A stretch of DNA of 48,092 nt from Phycisphaerales bacterium. Its GTDB lineage: Bacteria; Planctomycetota; Phycisphaerae; Phycisphaerales; UBA1924. Below are positions 1-7,542 of the stretch, piece after piece. Within the stretch, counting starts at the first letter, position 1. Every line of letters starts with the position of its first letter. The stretch covers positions 1-48,092 of the forward strand of contig JADLCX010000007.1 of NCBI GenBank assembly GCA_020846975.1, written 5' to 3'. The translations under genes were made by a program, and so were the position numbers. The notes below the pieces were generated by a model. It made no database searches. It saw only the letters and a program-made list of their open reading frames with translations, and was not told where the DNA came from.

Positions 1-241
1 AGCGGTCGAACTGCCCGATCAGCGCCCGCATCGTCCACGCGGTGACCTCGCCGATGCCCTTGATCAAGAGCAGCTTCTCCACGACCGGGTCACCTTCGGT
101 CCTTACTCGCAGACGCGCCTCCACCTTCTTGATCCGCTCGTGCAGGCCGTTCATCTCTTCGAGGTACACCTGCACCGTGGAGCGGCCATCCTTGCTCAGG
201 CCGCACTCCTCGCCGGTCAGCCATGCCACCCGGTACGATCG
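1..241 (-). pseudogene. IS110-family transposase, C-terminal fragment (cut by the window edge)
   Basis: The reverse strand reads an open frame of about 80 codons with the Transposase_20-type segment of IS110/IS116/IS902 elements: a GEECGLS motif, a helical stretch around LHERIKKVEARLR, then LLLIKGIGEVTAW and LIGQFDR, which matches the helix-hairpin-helix-like GIG motif of the family. A TGA stop lies immediately upstream in frame at 242-244, and no DEDD catalytic N-terminal domain precedes it. The copy is therefore 5'-truncated, or the missing part was displaced. Its 3' end runs off the left edge, so completeness there is unknown. It directly abuts the stop codon of the lipoprotein gene at 261, marking one border of an AT-richer patch. 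Confidence 0.75.
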
Positions 242-260
242 TCAGGCTCCGGGGGTTGCG

Positions 261-1139
261 CTATTGATCAGAGATTCCTTCTGTAGGTTGCATCACTGCC
301 TCAACGAGATACTCGCCAAAGTAATCCCGCGCCTGGTCAAATCGTATGGTCTCGCCTTCACTCGGTATCTGCTTGTTCAGGACGGTACATCTTCTCTGTA
401 CGCGGAGTCTGTACTGATCACTCGGAAGGCTGTTCGCTTGGTTCTTGGTGAACCATATGACGACTACCTGATGCTGCCCTGGAGACATCGGTACCAACAA
501 CTCATCTTGTACCGGAACCGGGTGATCCAGATTGCCCGCGACAAACCGACCGTCAACGACAACCGTGATCGCCTGGCACCCAGCTGGAGGCACGATTCGA
601 ACTGTCGGCCCATTGCGAGCACCGTCTCCAAGAGAAGGGAGTTTGCCATCACTTTCCAAGTTGATCGATTCCCGGGCGGATTCCAACCCCTTGACTTCGC
701 TCGTGGATCGAGCGAGCAGAAGCGTCGAGCGGCCCGTGATTCCAACCTCCACAGCAGCCCTCATCGATACCTGATCGCCCGTCGCGACGATCACTGGAAC
801 CACCTGGCGCAGCGCGTACGCCTTGCCATCGTAAGCCCATAGATACGAGGCGGACACCGAGACCATGTGTTCACCAGGTGCCACCTCGTGATAGAGATAG
901 CCGCCAGGCAGCAGGACGCCGATTGGGGCCCCGTCAATCGCCACCACCGGAAGAGTATTGAAGCGTGCCACCTCCCCCAACGCGTCAGAATCCAGCCAGA
1001 CAAGCACAGAGCACCGTCCGCTAGCGGGCGCCCTGGTCTCATACTTCGAGCCCCACGCTTCAAGCCCAGGACCCAACTGCGCTGTGCCACATCCCGACAT
1101 CCAAAAAGCGCACGCGAGCAAGATCAAAAAGGAACGCAC
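261..1139 (-). CDS. Secreted lipoprotein with two DUF2846/PEGA-like segments
   Basis: The predicted 292-residue protein starts at GTG 1139, preceded by GGAGGT seven bases upstream. This start gives a proper lipoprotein signal with lipobox WMSG-C17, which the longer open frame would bury. Residues about 45-95 contain a pattern typical of DUF2846/PEGA-like domains: variable strand, IDGAPIGVL, GGYLYHEVAPGEH. A second, more diverged copy lies around 185-230 (VVVDGRFVAGN, then MSPGQHQVVVIW). These are small beta-sandwich modules found in envelope lipoproteins, and no enzymatic role is implied. The start overlaps the end of the upstream lipoprotein gene by 16 bases, indicating translational coupling. 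Its neighbour contains the same module, so the two arose by duplication. The function is unknown, but an envelope location is likely. Confidence 0.7.
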   Translation of the reverse strand: MRSFLILLACAFWMSGCGTAQLGPGLEAWGSKYETRAPASGRCSVLVWLDSDALGEVARFNTLPVVAIDGAPIGVLLPGGYLYHEVAPGEHMVSVSASYLWAYDGKAYALRQVVPVIVATGDQVSMRAAVEVGITGRSTLLLARSTSEVKGLESARESINLESDGKLPSLGDGARNGPTVRIVPPAGCQAITVVVDGRFVAGNLDHPVPVQDELLVPMSPGQHQVVVIWFTKNQANSLPSDQYRLRVQRRCTVLNKQIPSEGETIRFDQARDYFGEYLVEAVMQPTEGISDQ

Positions 1140-1633
1140 CGATGCACCTCCACGAGAGTGTTCATCTTCGCAAGATCGACTTGGGTCAAATGCGATTCCA
1201 CGGGAAGCACCGATCCCCCGACGGCCTTGTACTCGAGCAGCGCCGTATCCCCTCCGGCAACAACCACTTGCAGTGTTGGCGTCTTGTCGACTTCCCGTCC
1301 CGTATTGCCATCGCGCCAAATAGTGGTGACGCGTACCTCCCTCGTTCCTCGTGGCACCATGACATCGAGATAGCCGAACGGCTGCAGCTGACCGAGCAGT
1401 TTGCCGTCAACGTAAACAGGCGGGAAGAACACACGCTCGGCAGCCTGATCGCTCCAATACACAATGACCCGAGCTTCATCACTCGGGACCGGTGCCATTC
1501 CGAGCCGTTGTCCAGTCGCCCGGTACTGCGCGGGATTCGTGCAAGCCGCTAGCAGTAGAGTAGTTGCAAGCATTACTGCGCACATGCTCATCGACGGTCG
1601 ATTACTGTTGACTTGCTGCCGATTGTTTCTCAA
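1124..1633 (-). CDS. Small lipoprotein with DUF2846-like domain
   Basis: The predicted 169-residue lipoprotein has lipobox LLAA-C31 after a hydrophobic stretch. The body reads VIVYWSDQ, VYVDGKLLGQL, FGYLDVMVPRGTREV, the strand-DGK-GY-PRG-strand arrangement of DUF2846-type domains. This closely parallels the first module of the next protein downstream. I chose the TTG at 1633 because GGAGG sits six bases upstream; an ATG at 1591 is the alternative and would still give a signal peptide. The gene overlaps the preceding one by 32 bases and the following one by 16 bases, so this is a tightly coupled operon. An envelope anchoring role is inferred, and no catalytic residues are evident. Confidence 0.65.
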   Translation of the reverse strand: MRNNRQQVNSNRPSMSMCAVMLATTLLLAACTNPAQYRATGQRLGMAPVPSDEARVIVYWSDQAAERVFFPPVYVDGKLLGQLQPFGYLDVMVPRGTREVRVTTIWRDGNTGREVDKTPTLQVVVAGGDTALLEYKAVGGSVLPVESHLTQVDLAKMNTLVEVHRCVPF

Positions 1634-1979
1634 TCATGGCCTCCAAAAAAGCTGTGATGTGTGCGTCTTGGCCAAGTGACGGGTCCAACAAGATCATCGC
1701 CTCAACAAATCTGGAGGCCGACAAATAGTCGCCGCGACGGCTGCAAGCCAACGCTGCACGCCAGTACACGGGCACTGGATTCTCGACGGCTGTTGACGCA
1801 ATGATGAGCCGTTCGACATCGCGGTCGGTGGGAATCCTGCCGCTGACGTACTGTTTGTCATTTTGATCTATCACAAATGCCGCAGGATTGTCCGGGGCGT
1901 GTGATGCGCAGCTTGACAGACAGCCGATGCCGAACACGATTGTCCCCAAGGTCCAGTAGTTGGTCCAAACGCGCGACAT
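1602..1979 (-). CDS. Small lipoprotein, possible single TPR-like helical pair
   Basis: The predicted 125-residue lipoprotein has a signal sequence ending in lipobox LSS-C24. The remainder is mainly helical, with ALACSRRGDYLSASRFVEAMILLDP reading like one tetratricopeptide-type helix pair (small residues, then G-DY, then A, then LDP). I cannot assign a family. It is the second gene of the minus-strand operon, starting 15 bases after the stop of the coiled-coil protein and overlapping the next gene by 32 bases. There is only a weak ribosome-binding sequence upstream, consistent with coupling to the gene before it. Confidence 0.6.
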   Translation of the reverse strand: MSRVWTNYWTLGTIVFGIGCLSSCASHAPDNPAAFVIDQNDKQYVSGRIPTDRDVERLIIASTAVENPVPVYWRAALACSRRGDYLSASRFVEAMILLDPSLGQDAHITAFLEAMIEKQSAASQQ

Positions 1980-1994
1980 GCCTAATTTCTGCCC

Positions 1995-3008
1995 TTATCG
2001 GCAAGTGCACCGGCTGCGGTACTGGTGACACTGCGGACAAAGATCGAAGTCACTCGGTTGAAACTCGACACTCGCCGACGCTAGCCAACCCGTCGAAGCT
2101 GCACTCGGCGATCCACCACCTGGCGGCGACGTTATCCCTTCTGACGCGGCGCGGACGACTTCCTGAATCCCGGCGTTTACGGCGCTGATCGCACCGATGC
2201 CGCCCTGTTGAATCACCTGAATGAGCCCCATGTTCAGGGGACTCGTCGCCATGGCAACGGCGGGGACAGGGACCGGCAACTCGCCATTCTTGATGATGCT
2301 GACGAGAGTGGTGACTTTGTCGTACGTGTCTAGGTCGTCGAGTATCTTGTTGGTGATGATCTCTTGGTGGGTGTGGATCACTGGCGCGGAAGCGACCTTC
2401 TCCGGGGGCGGGGAGTCGGTGGGTCGTGCAGGTCTTGAGTTGTTCAATGCTTGGACTTGCTCGGCGATCTGGCTCTGTAGCTGCTTGAGCGATTCTTGGC
2501 GTCGCTCATTTCGCTGCTGTTTGAGCTGGCTGAGCTGCGAGTCTAGGGCCTGCTTGGTCTCCCTGGTCTTAGCCTCTTCCGCCTCGATGCGCTTCTGGTG
2601 AGCGTCACGAAGTTCTTTGAGTGCTTGCTGGTGTTCCTGCGCAATCCGGACCTGTTCGTGTGGGAGCCGCTGGTATTCCGCTTGAGCCTGAGCCAGTTTT
2701 TTTTCGGTTTCCTCGCGTGTCAACTGGGGGTCTTGGTTGGAAGGCTCCGACCCTGACATTCTGATTGCCGTTGCACAGTCCATTCGGCCCGCCTGAGCCG
2801 CAGAGACTCGTCCTGACCGAACGAGCTTTTCCTTGGCCGCTCGACAGGCGGAACTTTGGCACGTACAGGGATCGTGATGACACATCCGGCACGCCAGCAG
2901 GTTCACTTGCGCCCTAGCGCGCGGCGCGATGAACAAACCGAGGACGATGGCGAGCACGACACTCGTACACCGCACTAGTCCGCAAGATTTGGAGATCGCA
3001 GAGTCCAT
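1995..3008 (-). CDS. Secreted coiled-coil protein with Cys-rich motifs at both ends
   Basis: I start this at ATG 3008, giving 337 residues with a signal peptide (hydrophobic VVLAIVLGLFIAP, likely cleavage after ARA33). The open frame continues upstream to 3095, but that part runs into what looks like an insertion-sequence end. The mature protein begins with a CxxC-x4-CxC cluster (C40, C43, H44, C48, C50) and ends with a matching CxxC-x6-CxC cluster (C324, C327, H328, C334, C336). Residues about 95-185 are rich in Gln, Glu, Lys and Arg and should form a coiled coil. A Pro/Gly-rich region follows. Matching Cys clusters suggest metal binding or disulfides holding the two ends together. It is the first gene of the four-gene operon. 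I do not recognise a family. Confidence 0.6.
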   Translation of the reverse strand: MDSAISKSCGLVRCTSVVLAIVLGLFIAPRARAQVNLLACRMCHHDPCTCQSSACRAAKEKLVRSGRVSAAQAGRMDCATAIRMSGSEPSNQDPQLTREETEKKLAQAQAEYQRLPHEQVRIAQEHQQALKELRDAHQKRIEAEEAKTRETKQALDSQLSQLKQQRNERRQESLKQLQSQIAEQVQALNNSRPARPTDSPPPEKVASAPVIHTHQEIITNKILDDLDTYDKVTTLVSIIKNGELPVPVPAVAMATSPLNMGLIQVIQQGGIGAISAVNAGIQEVVRAASEGITSPPGGGSPSAASTGWLASASVEFQPSDFDLCPQCHQYRSRCTCR

Positions 3009-3073
3009 GGGCGTTCGGGAAGAGGGCGGGCGCACATCCGGCGAAGATTGTACTTGAACTGCCGGAGACGCGT

Positions 3074-3108
3074 CAATGGTCCGACCTGCCCCCAATTTCT
3101 GTACCAGT
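3074..3108. mobile_element. Possible terminal inverted repeat of an IS3-family element
   Basis: The stretch reading GACCTGCCCCCAATT then TCTGTACCAGTGTC resembles terminal sequences of IS3-group elements, and it lies about 75 bases beyond the stop codon of the transposase remnant. No matching opposite end is visible near 3410, so the element is probably a solo end. It separates the lipoprotein operon from the remnant. This is a resemblance judged by eye, not an alignment. Confidence 0.35.
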
Positions 3109-3154
3109 GTCTATGAGGGTCTGGGTTGGTGTTCGAGGTTAGGAGCATGGGAGT

Positions 3155-3215
3155 GCGACGCTGGGCAGGCTTCCAGTCGGGGCTACGCCCCTCCTTCCAG
3201 CCTGCCCAGCGTCGC
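3155..3215. repeat. Strong inverted repeat, 17-bp arms
   Basis: Bases 3155-3171 (GCGACGCTGGGCAGGCT) are perfectly complementary to 3199-3215, separated by 27 bases that contain CGGGGCTACGCCCC. A further 7-base match (3134-3140 with 3221-3227) extends the symmetry with a bulge. The right arm lies inside the 3' end of the IS3-type transposase remnant and the loop contains its stop codon. It could act as a terminator-like structure protecting the element or could be an element-end remnant. There is no T-run after it. Confidence 0.7.
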
Positions 3216-3410
3216 CGCGAACCTCGCCGGGGGCAGGTAGCCCAGCGCACTGTGCGGCCGGCGATGGTTGTACCCGTGCCGCCATGTGGCCGCGAGCGCC
3301 TTGGCCTCACGCACATCGGCGAACGCCTCCGCGTTCAACAGTTCATCCCGCAGCCGCGAGTGGAAGCTCTCCGCGTAGCCGTTCTCCCACGGGCTGGCCG
3401 GTGGCATCAC
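3183..3410 (-). pseudogene. IS3-family transposase OrfB, C-terminal remnant
   Basis: The reverse strand encodes about 75 residues that match the end of the integrase core and C-terminus of IS3-family OrfB: SPWENGYAESFHSRLRDELL, including the ENG/E part of the DDE region, then YNHRRPHSALGYLPP. OrfB proteins are usually about 270-300 residues, so only the last quarter remains. Upstream (3411 onward) the frame loses any resemblance, so the break is a genuine 5' truncation. No OrfA is present nearby. It should be inactive. Confidence 0.85.
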
Positions 3411-3715
3411 CCATCCTCCACCATCGTGCCACTACCCGCTGCTCTGAGCGGGTAGTGCAGTCTACTCGTGGTCCACGATCATCACCAGTCGCATCACCCG
3501 CTCCAAGCCGCGGATGATGGCACGGGTGGTGAGGGCGGCGGGTGGGGCTGGCGGTGCCGAGCGCGCGGTTGATGCGATGAGGGCCGAGGATGCCGACCGT
3601 GCGAAGCGGCTAAGCGCCTTGCCGCTCACACGCCCCCCCCCCCTCCCCCCCCCGCGCCAACCCTGCGGCCGCGGACGGATCGAGATGCGACTTGCCGCAT
3701 CCCGGCCGGCGCGAG
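3411..3715. other. Gene-free stretch between IS3 remnant and PEP-CTERM gene, with hairpin and poly-C tract
   Basis: I see no convincing gene here. It contains a perfect 11-bp stem with a 6-base loop (CACTACCCGCT at 3430-3440 with its complement at 3447-3457), not followed by a T-run. It also contains an extreme pyrimidine tract: 11 C, one T, 9 C at 3633-3653, downstream of the PEP-CTERM gene's stop. Short open frames in this stretch have no recognisable motifs. The region probably is debris left by transposon loss. Confidence 0.6.
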
Positions 3716-5494
3716 CTACCTCCGCCTGCGACCCGCGGAGAAGATCAGGCCGAGACCGAAGAGGCCCAGCGCGCCGGGGGCGGGAATCTGCTCGGTCGCG
3801 AGGTTGTATCCGGCGTAGCCGCCGTAGCTCTGCACGCCGAGGGATTCGAGGGACAGGTCAAGCCGGTCGTTATAGATGAAGTCCCACGCGGAGAGGTCGA
3901 GTGTGGTCAGGGTTTCATACTCAAGGTCGAGGAGGTCCCCGCCTTCGATCGCGCCCAGCGAGCCGCTGAGCGTGCTCACGTGCACGCCGCCGAAAGGACG
4001 CTCGTTGCCCCAGTCGTCGATGAACAGGGGGCTGTCCATGTCGAAGGCATCGATGAGGTCGATGGACCAGTTGCCGGCGTCGAGGCCGTCGGGGATGGTC
4101 GCGGCGGTGATGACCTCGTCGGAACTGGAGGGGAAGATCCAGAAGTCGGTGATGCGGTTGATCGCATCGGCCGCGCCGGTGGTGATGGACAGGCCCTTGG
4201 CCGAGCCAGCCCCGCCCGCGCCGGCGGGCTTGGCGATCGCTTTGATGGTTTCGAGGGTTTCGAGGTAGCGGATCTGGACACCGTCGTAGCGGTCGAACCC
4301 ACCCGCGGCGATGTCGAACTCTTTTCGGCCGGCCCCGAGCGTGCCCTCGTAGTAGAGGCCGGTGCGGTCGGCGGCGGGTGGTTGGCCGGCGACGAACGCA
4401 CCGGGCACGCGGACGGCCGCGCCCGCGGCGAAACGCTTCTCTTTGGTCTGACCGGCGGTCGCGGCGGCGGGGACGGCGGCGGGTTCGGCGGCCTTCCAGT
4501 CGGCCGTGGTCCCGACCCAGCCCGCATCGATGTTGCGGTTCCCGTTCGCGCCGACGCCGCCGAGGGGGTTGGAGTCGGGATCGGCGAAGTAGATGGTGCC
4601 GTTTCCGCCCGCGCCCGCGGCGTCGTAGCCCGCGACGGTCACGTTGTGGAAGTTGCCGCCATCGGGCGTCGTGCCCGCCCACCAGAGGCCCTGCTGCGGT
4701 GTGCCGGCGAGGTCGGCGCCCTCGAAGGGGTAGGCCAGGCGGAGGTTGGCCATGTCGCGGGCCCTGAAGAGTTGCGGGATGTGCGAGGCGAGGGTCTGCT
4801 TGCCGAGAAACTTTTCGGTGCCATCCGCGCCGATGTACTTGACCTGATTGCCGACCTGCTTGAAGTTCTGCGCCTTGAGTCCCGCGAGGCCCTGGTTGGG
4901 TCCGGCGCCGCGGGTGTTGAGGACCGAGTTGATGAGGTTGGGCGTGTTGATGCGCTTCAGCGCATCCAGACGCACGGCGTTGGCGAGGGCGCCGTTGTTC
5001 ACAACGGCCAGAAGGGCGGAACGCTCGGCGTTGTAGGCGGTCTCGAAGGATTGGACCTGATCGTGCTGCTGGGTCTCGTTGGCAGGGTTCAGCCCCGCGC
5101 CCGCGCCGCCGAAGGTCTTGTAGCCGAGCTGGCGGAAGTGGTAGAACTGGTTGACGTTTGAGGCCTGGAAGCAGAGGCCGTAGAAGAACCCACTGTCAGG
5201 GCGGGCGGGGACGGCGGTGCCGGGGAAGTAGCCTCGGTTGGCCCACGTTCCATCGCCGCGTGCATCGGCCGCGCCTGCGACGGCGATGTTGGCGGCGGGG
5301 ACGACGGGGTTGCCGTTGGCCTGCATTCGCGGGATGTTCTGGGCGGCCCGCGCGCCCCAGCGCTGGTGCTGGTAGGTGTCGGGGACGTTGTTCAGCCATA
5401 CCTGCGCCGATGCGGAGGTGGCGGACAGGGAGCCGCCCGCGGCGACGATCAGCAGGGTGGCGGCACGGACACGACGATCGACACGACGATTCAT
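3716..5494 (-). CDS. PEP-CTERM-type sorting-signal secreted protein, unknown function
   Basis: The predicted 592-residue protein starts at ATG 5494, with AGGAAAGGAGCGAG just upstream as a strong ribosome-binding site. The N-terminus is a signal peptide (RRVRAATLLIVAAGGSLSATSASA, cleavage before QVW). The C-terminus is IPAPG, a hydrophobic helix (ALGLFGLGLIFSAG) and RRRR, the tripartite layout of PEP-CTERM signals, here with PAPG in place of PEP. The family is known to be recognised by an exosortase and rhomboid or related processing. The body (residues 30-560) is rich in Gly, Ala, Asn and Asp and holds DPDSNP and other acidic loops; I recognise no enzyme domain. No exosortase gene lies in the window. 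It may be a cell-surface or extracellular-matrix protein. Confidence 0.75.
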   Translation of the reverse strand: MNRRVDRRVRAATLLIVAAGGSLSATSASAQVWLNNVPDTYQHQRWGARAAQNIPRMQANGNPVVPAANIAVAGAADARGDGTWANRGYFPGTAVPARPDSGFFYGLCFQASNVNQFYHFRQLGYKTFGGAGAGLNPANETQQHDQVQSFETAYNAERSALLAVVNNGALANAVRLDALKRINTPNLINSVLNTRGAGPNQGLAGLKAQNFKQVGNQVKYIGADGTEKFLGKQTLASHIPQLFRARDMANLRLAYPFEGADLAGTPQQGLWWAGTTPDGGNFHNVTVAGYDAAGAGGNGTIYFADPDSNPLGGVGANGNRNIDAGWVGTTADWKAAEPAAVPAAATAGQTKEKRFAAGAAVRVPGAFVAGQPPAADRTGLYYEGTLGAGRKEFDIAAGGFDRYDGVQIRYLETLETIKAIAKPAGAGGAGSAKGLSITTGAADAINRITDFWIFPSSSDEVITAATIPDGLDAGNWSIDLIDAFDMDSPLFIDDWGNERPFGGVHVSTLSGSLGAIEGGDLLDLEYETLTTLDLSAWDFIYNDRLDLSLESLGVQSYGGYAGYNLATEQIPAPGALGLFGLGLIFSAGRRRR

Positions 5495-5738
5495 CTCTCG
5501 CTCCTTTCCTGGGGTCAGCCGGTGGGCGGAGCGAAGGTCGCTCAATCCACCGACGCCGAACTCTCTGGGCTGGGCTCCACACCCGGCTTGGCGTTGGATT
5601 CGGAGCTGGCGAGGAGGCCTGACACTCGCCGCGTTTTTTTTTCGTCCGGACGGGATCGTGTGCTGCGCTTGACAGCAACCGATCGGTCGGTGGTGCGGTT
5701 AGCATGATTGAGTCGGGGGGGCGAGCAGCGGAGGCGAC

Positions 5739-6068
5739 ATGGCGACCATGCCGACGGGTCAGGAGCAGTCGCGACCGGGCCGACAGATCTCGACCGAACA
5801 GTGGCTGTTCATGGCCGCGGGCGCGGCGCTGATCGTGTACGGCGCGTACAAGCTGATCGACTCGAAGTTCACCTCGCCGATCTACGGACCCGGGGCGATC
5901 GGGCTGGGCTTGACGCTCATGCCGTGGCGGATCGTGGGCTTGATCGGGGGCATCGGGCTGGTGGCGCTGGGCGGCCTGCGGCTGTCCCAGGGATACGCGA
6001 TCGAGCAGGCGGGGCTGGTGCTGCTGCTGGGAGTGATCGGGATCGCGGAGCGGATCAGGCGGAAGTGA
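5739..6068 (+). CDS. Small membrane protein, about three transmembrane helices
   Basis: The predicted 109-residue protein has a polar N-terminus followed by hydrophobic segments around residues 23-41, 50-75 and 90-104, and ends with the basic ERIRRK. GGAG lies about five bases before the ATG at 5739; an ATG at 5748 is also possible. I do not recognise a family. It precedes dapL on the same strand by 62 bases, but dapL appears to have its own promoter, so the two need not be co-transcribed. The upstream region has an isolated TTGACA at 5669 without a well-placed -10 box. Confidence 0.55.
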   Translation: MATMPTGQEQSRPGRQISTEQWLFMAAGAALIVYGAYKLIDSKFTSPIYGPGAIGLGLTLMPWRIVGLIGGIGLVALGGLRLSQGYAIEQAGLVLLLGVIGIAERIRRK

Positions 6069-6119
6069 GCGGTCGATGGATGTGACTTGCGACCGTTTGG
6101 AGATGCGGGATCACGTTCA

Positions 6120-6125
6120 TACGAT
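6120..6125 (+). promoter_or_regulatory. Candidate leaderless promoter -10 box for dapL
   Basis: TACGAT ends five bases before the dapL ATG, and TTGGAG lies exactly 17 bases upstream of it (6097-6102). There is no Shine-Dalgarno sequence between. Transcription from this box would begin at or within a few bases of the start codon. Confidence 0.45.
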
Positions 6126-6130
6126 GGGTC

Positions 6131-7351
6131 ATGCCAAGCCCGTCTGTGCGCTCCGACCGCCTCAACGCCCTGCCGCCCTTCCTGTTCGACGAGATCGACC
6201 GCAAAAAGCGTGAGCGCATCGCGGCCGGCGCGGATGTCATCAATTTGGGCGTGGGTGACCCGGACAAGAAAACCCCGGAGTTCATCGTCGAGGCCATGAA
6301 CCGGGCGATGCGGGACCTGGTGAACCAGCAGTACCCGGCGGTGGGGGGCGGGCTGGGCGTGTTCCGCGAGGCCGCGGCGAGGTTCATGCAGAAGCGGTTC
6401 GGGGTCAAGGTCGATCCGATGCGGCACATCGTCGCGCTGCTGGGGAGCAAGGACGGCATTGCGCACCTGCCGTGGGCCGTCACGAACCCCGGCGATCTGG
6501 TGTGCTTTCCCGATCCGGCGTACCCGGTCTACGAGGTCGGCTCCGTGCTTGCCGCGTGCCGGACGCACAAGATGCCTGTCGGAGCGGACACGGGCTGGAA
6601 GCCGCGCTTCGAGCAGGTCCCCGATGAGGTGGCTCGCGCGGCCCGGATCTGCTGGGTGAACTACCCGAGCAACCCGACCAGCGAGGGCGCGGATGTGGCG
6701 TTCTATGAACGGATGCTGGAGTGGACTCAGAAGACCTGGAACGGCGGACGGGGCTGCATCGCCGCCTCGGACCTTGCCTATTCCGAGCTGTACTTCGGCG
6801 AGGAGAACAAGCCCGTCAGCATGTGGCAGGCCCGCAACGCGAGCATCGAAGACACCGTTGGCATCGAGTTCCACTCGCTGAGCAAGACGTTCAACATGAC
6901 CGGTTGGCGCATCGGGTTCGCGGTGGGGCACGCATCGGTTGTCTCGGCGCTCGCTCTGATTAAGGCCAATGTCGATTCGGGCACGTTCAACGCGATCCAG
7001 GTCGCCGGCGCGGCCGCGCTCGCCCACCACGACCACGCGGATGTCGCGGCGATGCGCAGGCTCTACCAGGCCCGGCGAGATGTCGTCGTTCCGGGTTTGC
7101 GGTCGATCGGCTGCGAGGTCGAAGTACCCCCCGCCGGCTTCTTCGTCTGGGCACGGACACCGGTGGGCTCCGACGGTCGTCGAGTCGATTCCATGACCTT
7201 CGCGGCCAAGTTGCTCGAGCAGGCCGACACCGTGGTGGTGCCCGGAAGCGGTTTCAGCCCGCGCGGGGCGGAGTACTTCCGGGTGGCCCTGACGGTGGAG
7301 GTCGAGCGGATGGCGGAGGCGATCCAGAGGGTCGGGCGGATCCGGTGGTGA
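6131..7351 (+). CDS. dapL: LL-diaminopimelate aminotransferase
   Basis: The 406-residue protein is a class I/II fold PLP aminotransferase. It matches the DapL subgroup in several places: INLGVGDPDKKTP near residue 37, LGSKDGIAHLPWA near 113, DPAYPVYEVGS near 137, NYPSNPTS near 177, and VGIEFHSLSKTFNMTGWR with K252 as the Schiff-base lysine. DapL makes LL-diaminopimelate from tetrahydrodipicolinate and glutamate in one step, supplying lysine and peptidoglycan precursors. Planctomycetes are known to use this route. It has a -10-like box five bases upstream of the start and no ribosome-binding sequence. The length is near the family norm, about 390-410. A related glutamate-dependent aminotransferase is the only serious alternative. 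Confidence 0.8.
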   Translation: MPSPSVRSDRLNALPPFLFDEIDRKKRERIAAGADVINLGVGDPDKKTPEFIVEAMNRAMRDLVNQQYPAVGGGLGVFREAAARFMQKRFGVKVDPMRHIVALLGSKDGIAHLPWAVTNPGDLVCFPDPAYPVYEVGSVLAACRTHKMPVGADTGWKPRFEQVPDEVARAARICWVNYPSNPTSEGADVAFYERMLEWTQKTWNGGRGCIAASDLAYSELYFGEENKPVSMWQARNASIEDTVGIEFHSLSKTFNMTGWRIGFAVGHASVVSALALIKANVDSGTFNAIQVAGAAALAHHDHADVAAMRRLYQARRDVVVPGLRSIGCEVEVPPAGFFVWARTPVGSDGRRVDSMTFAAKLLEQADTVVVPGSGFSPRGAEYFRVALTVEVERMAEAIQRVGRIRW

Positions 7352-7430
7352 GCCGGCGGTCTGGTTATCGGCCGCCGAAGCCACGGCCCACTGGAATCGT
7401 TCTAACCACTGGCTCGACAGGAATTCGCCC

Positions 7431-7459
7431 TTGCACCGGGGGTCAGGATGGATTAGTCT
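7431..7459 (+). promoter_or_regulatory. Candidate promoter upstream of the haloperoxidase gene
   Basis: TTGCAC at 7431-7436 is followed after 17 bases by TAGTCT at 7454-7459. Each hexamer matches three of six consensus positions, with the usual spacing. The predicted transcript would start about 80 bases before the chosen ATG at 7543. Confidence 0.35.
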
Positions 7460-7542
7460 ACATGAACTCGATGGCTGAGGCCCGGATTGCCGAAAGCGAG
7501 TAGGGCGGCATGGGGGTTGCTCTGCAGCGAAAGGAAAGATCG

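Noticed and set aside
3692..5161. A 489-codon plus-strand open frame opposite the PEP-CTERM gene
   Set aside because: It is antisense to a gene with signal peptide, ribosome-binding site and a sorting tail. The encoded protein is a composition artefact without motifs.
5669..5674. TTGACA as a -35 box for the 5739 gene
   Set aside because: No -10-like hexamer lies at 15-19 bases downstream; the next possible one is 25 or more bases away.
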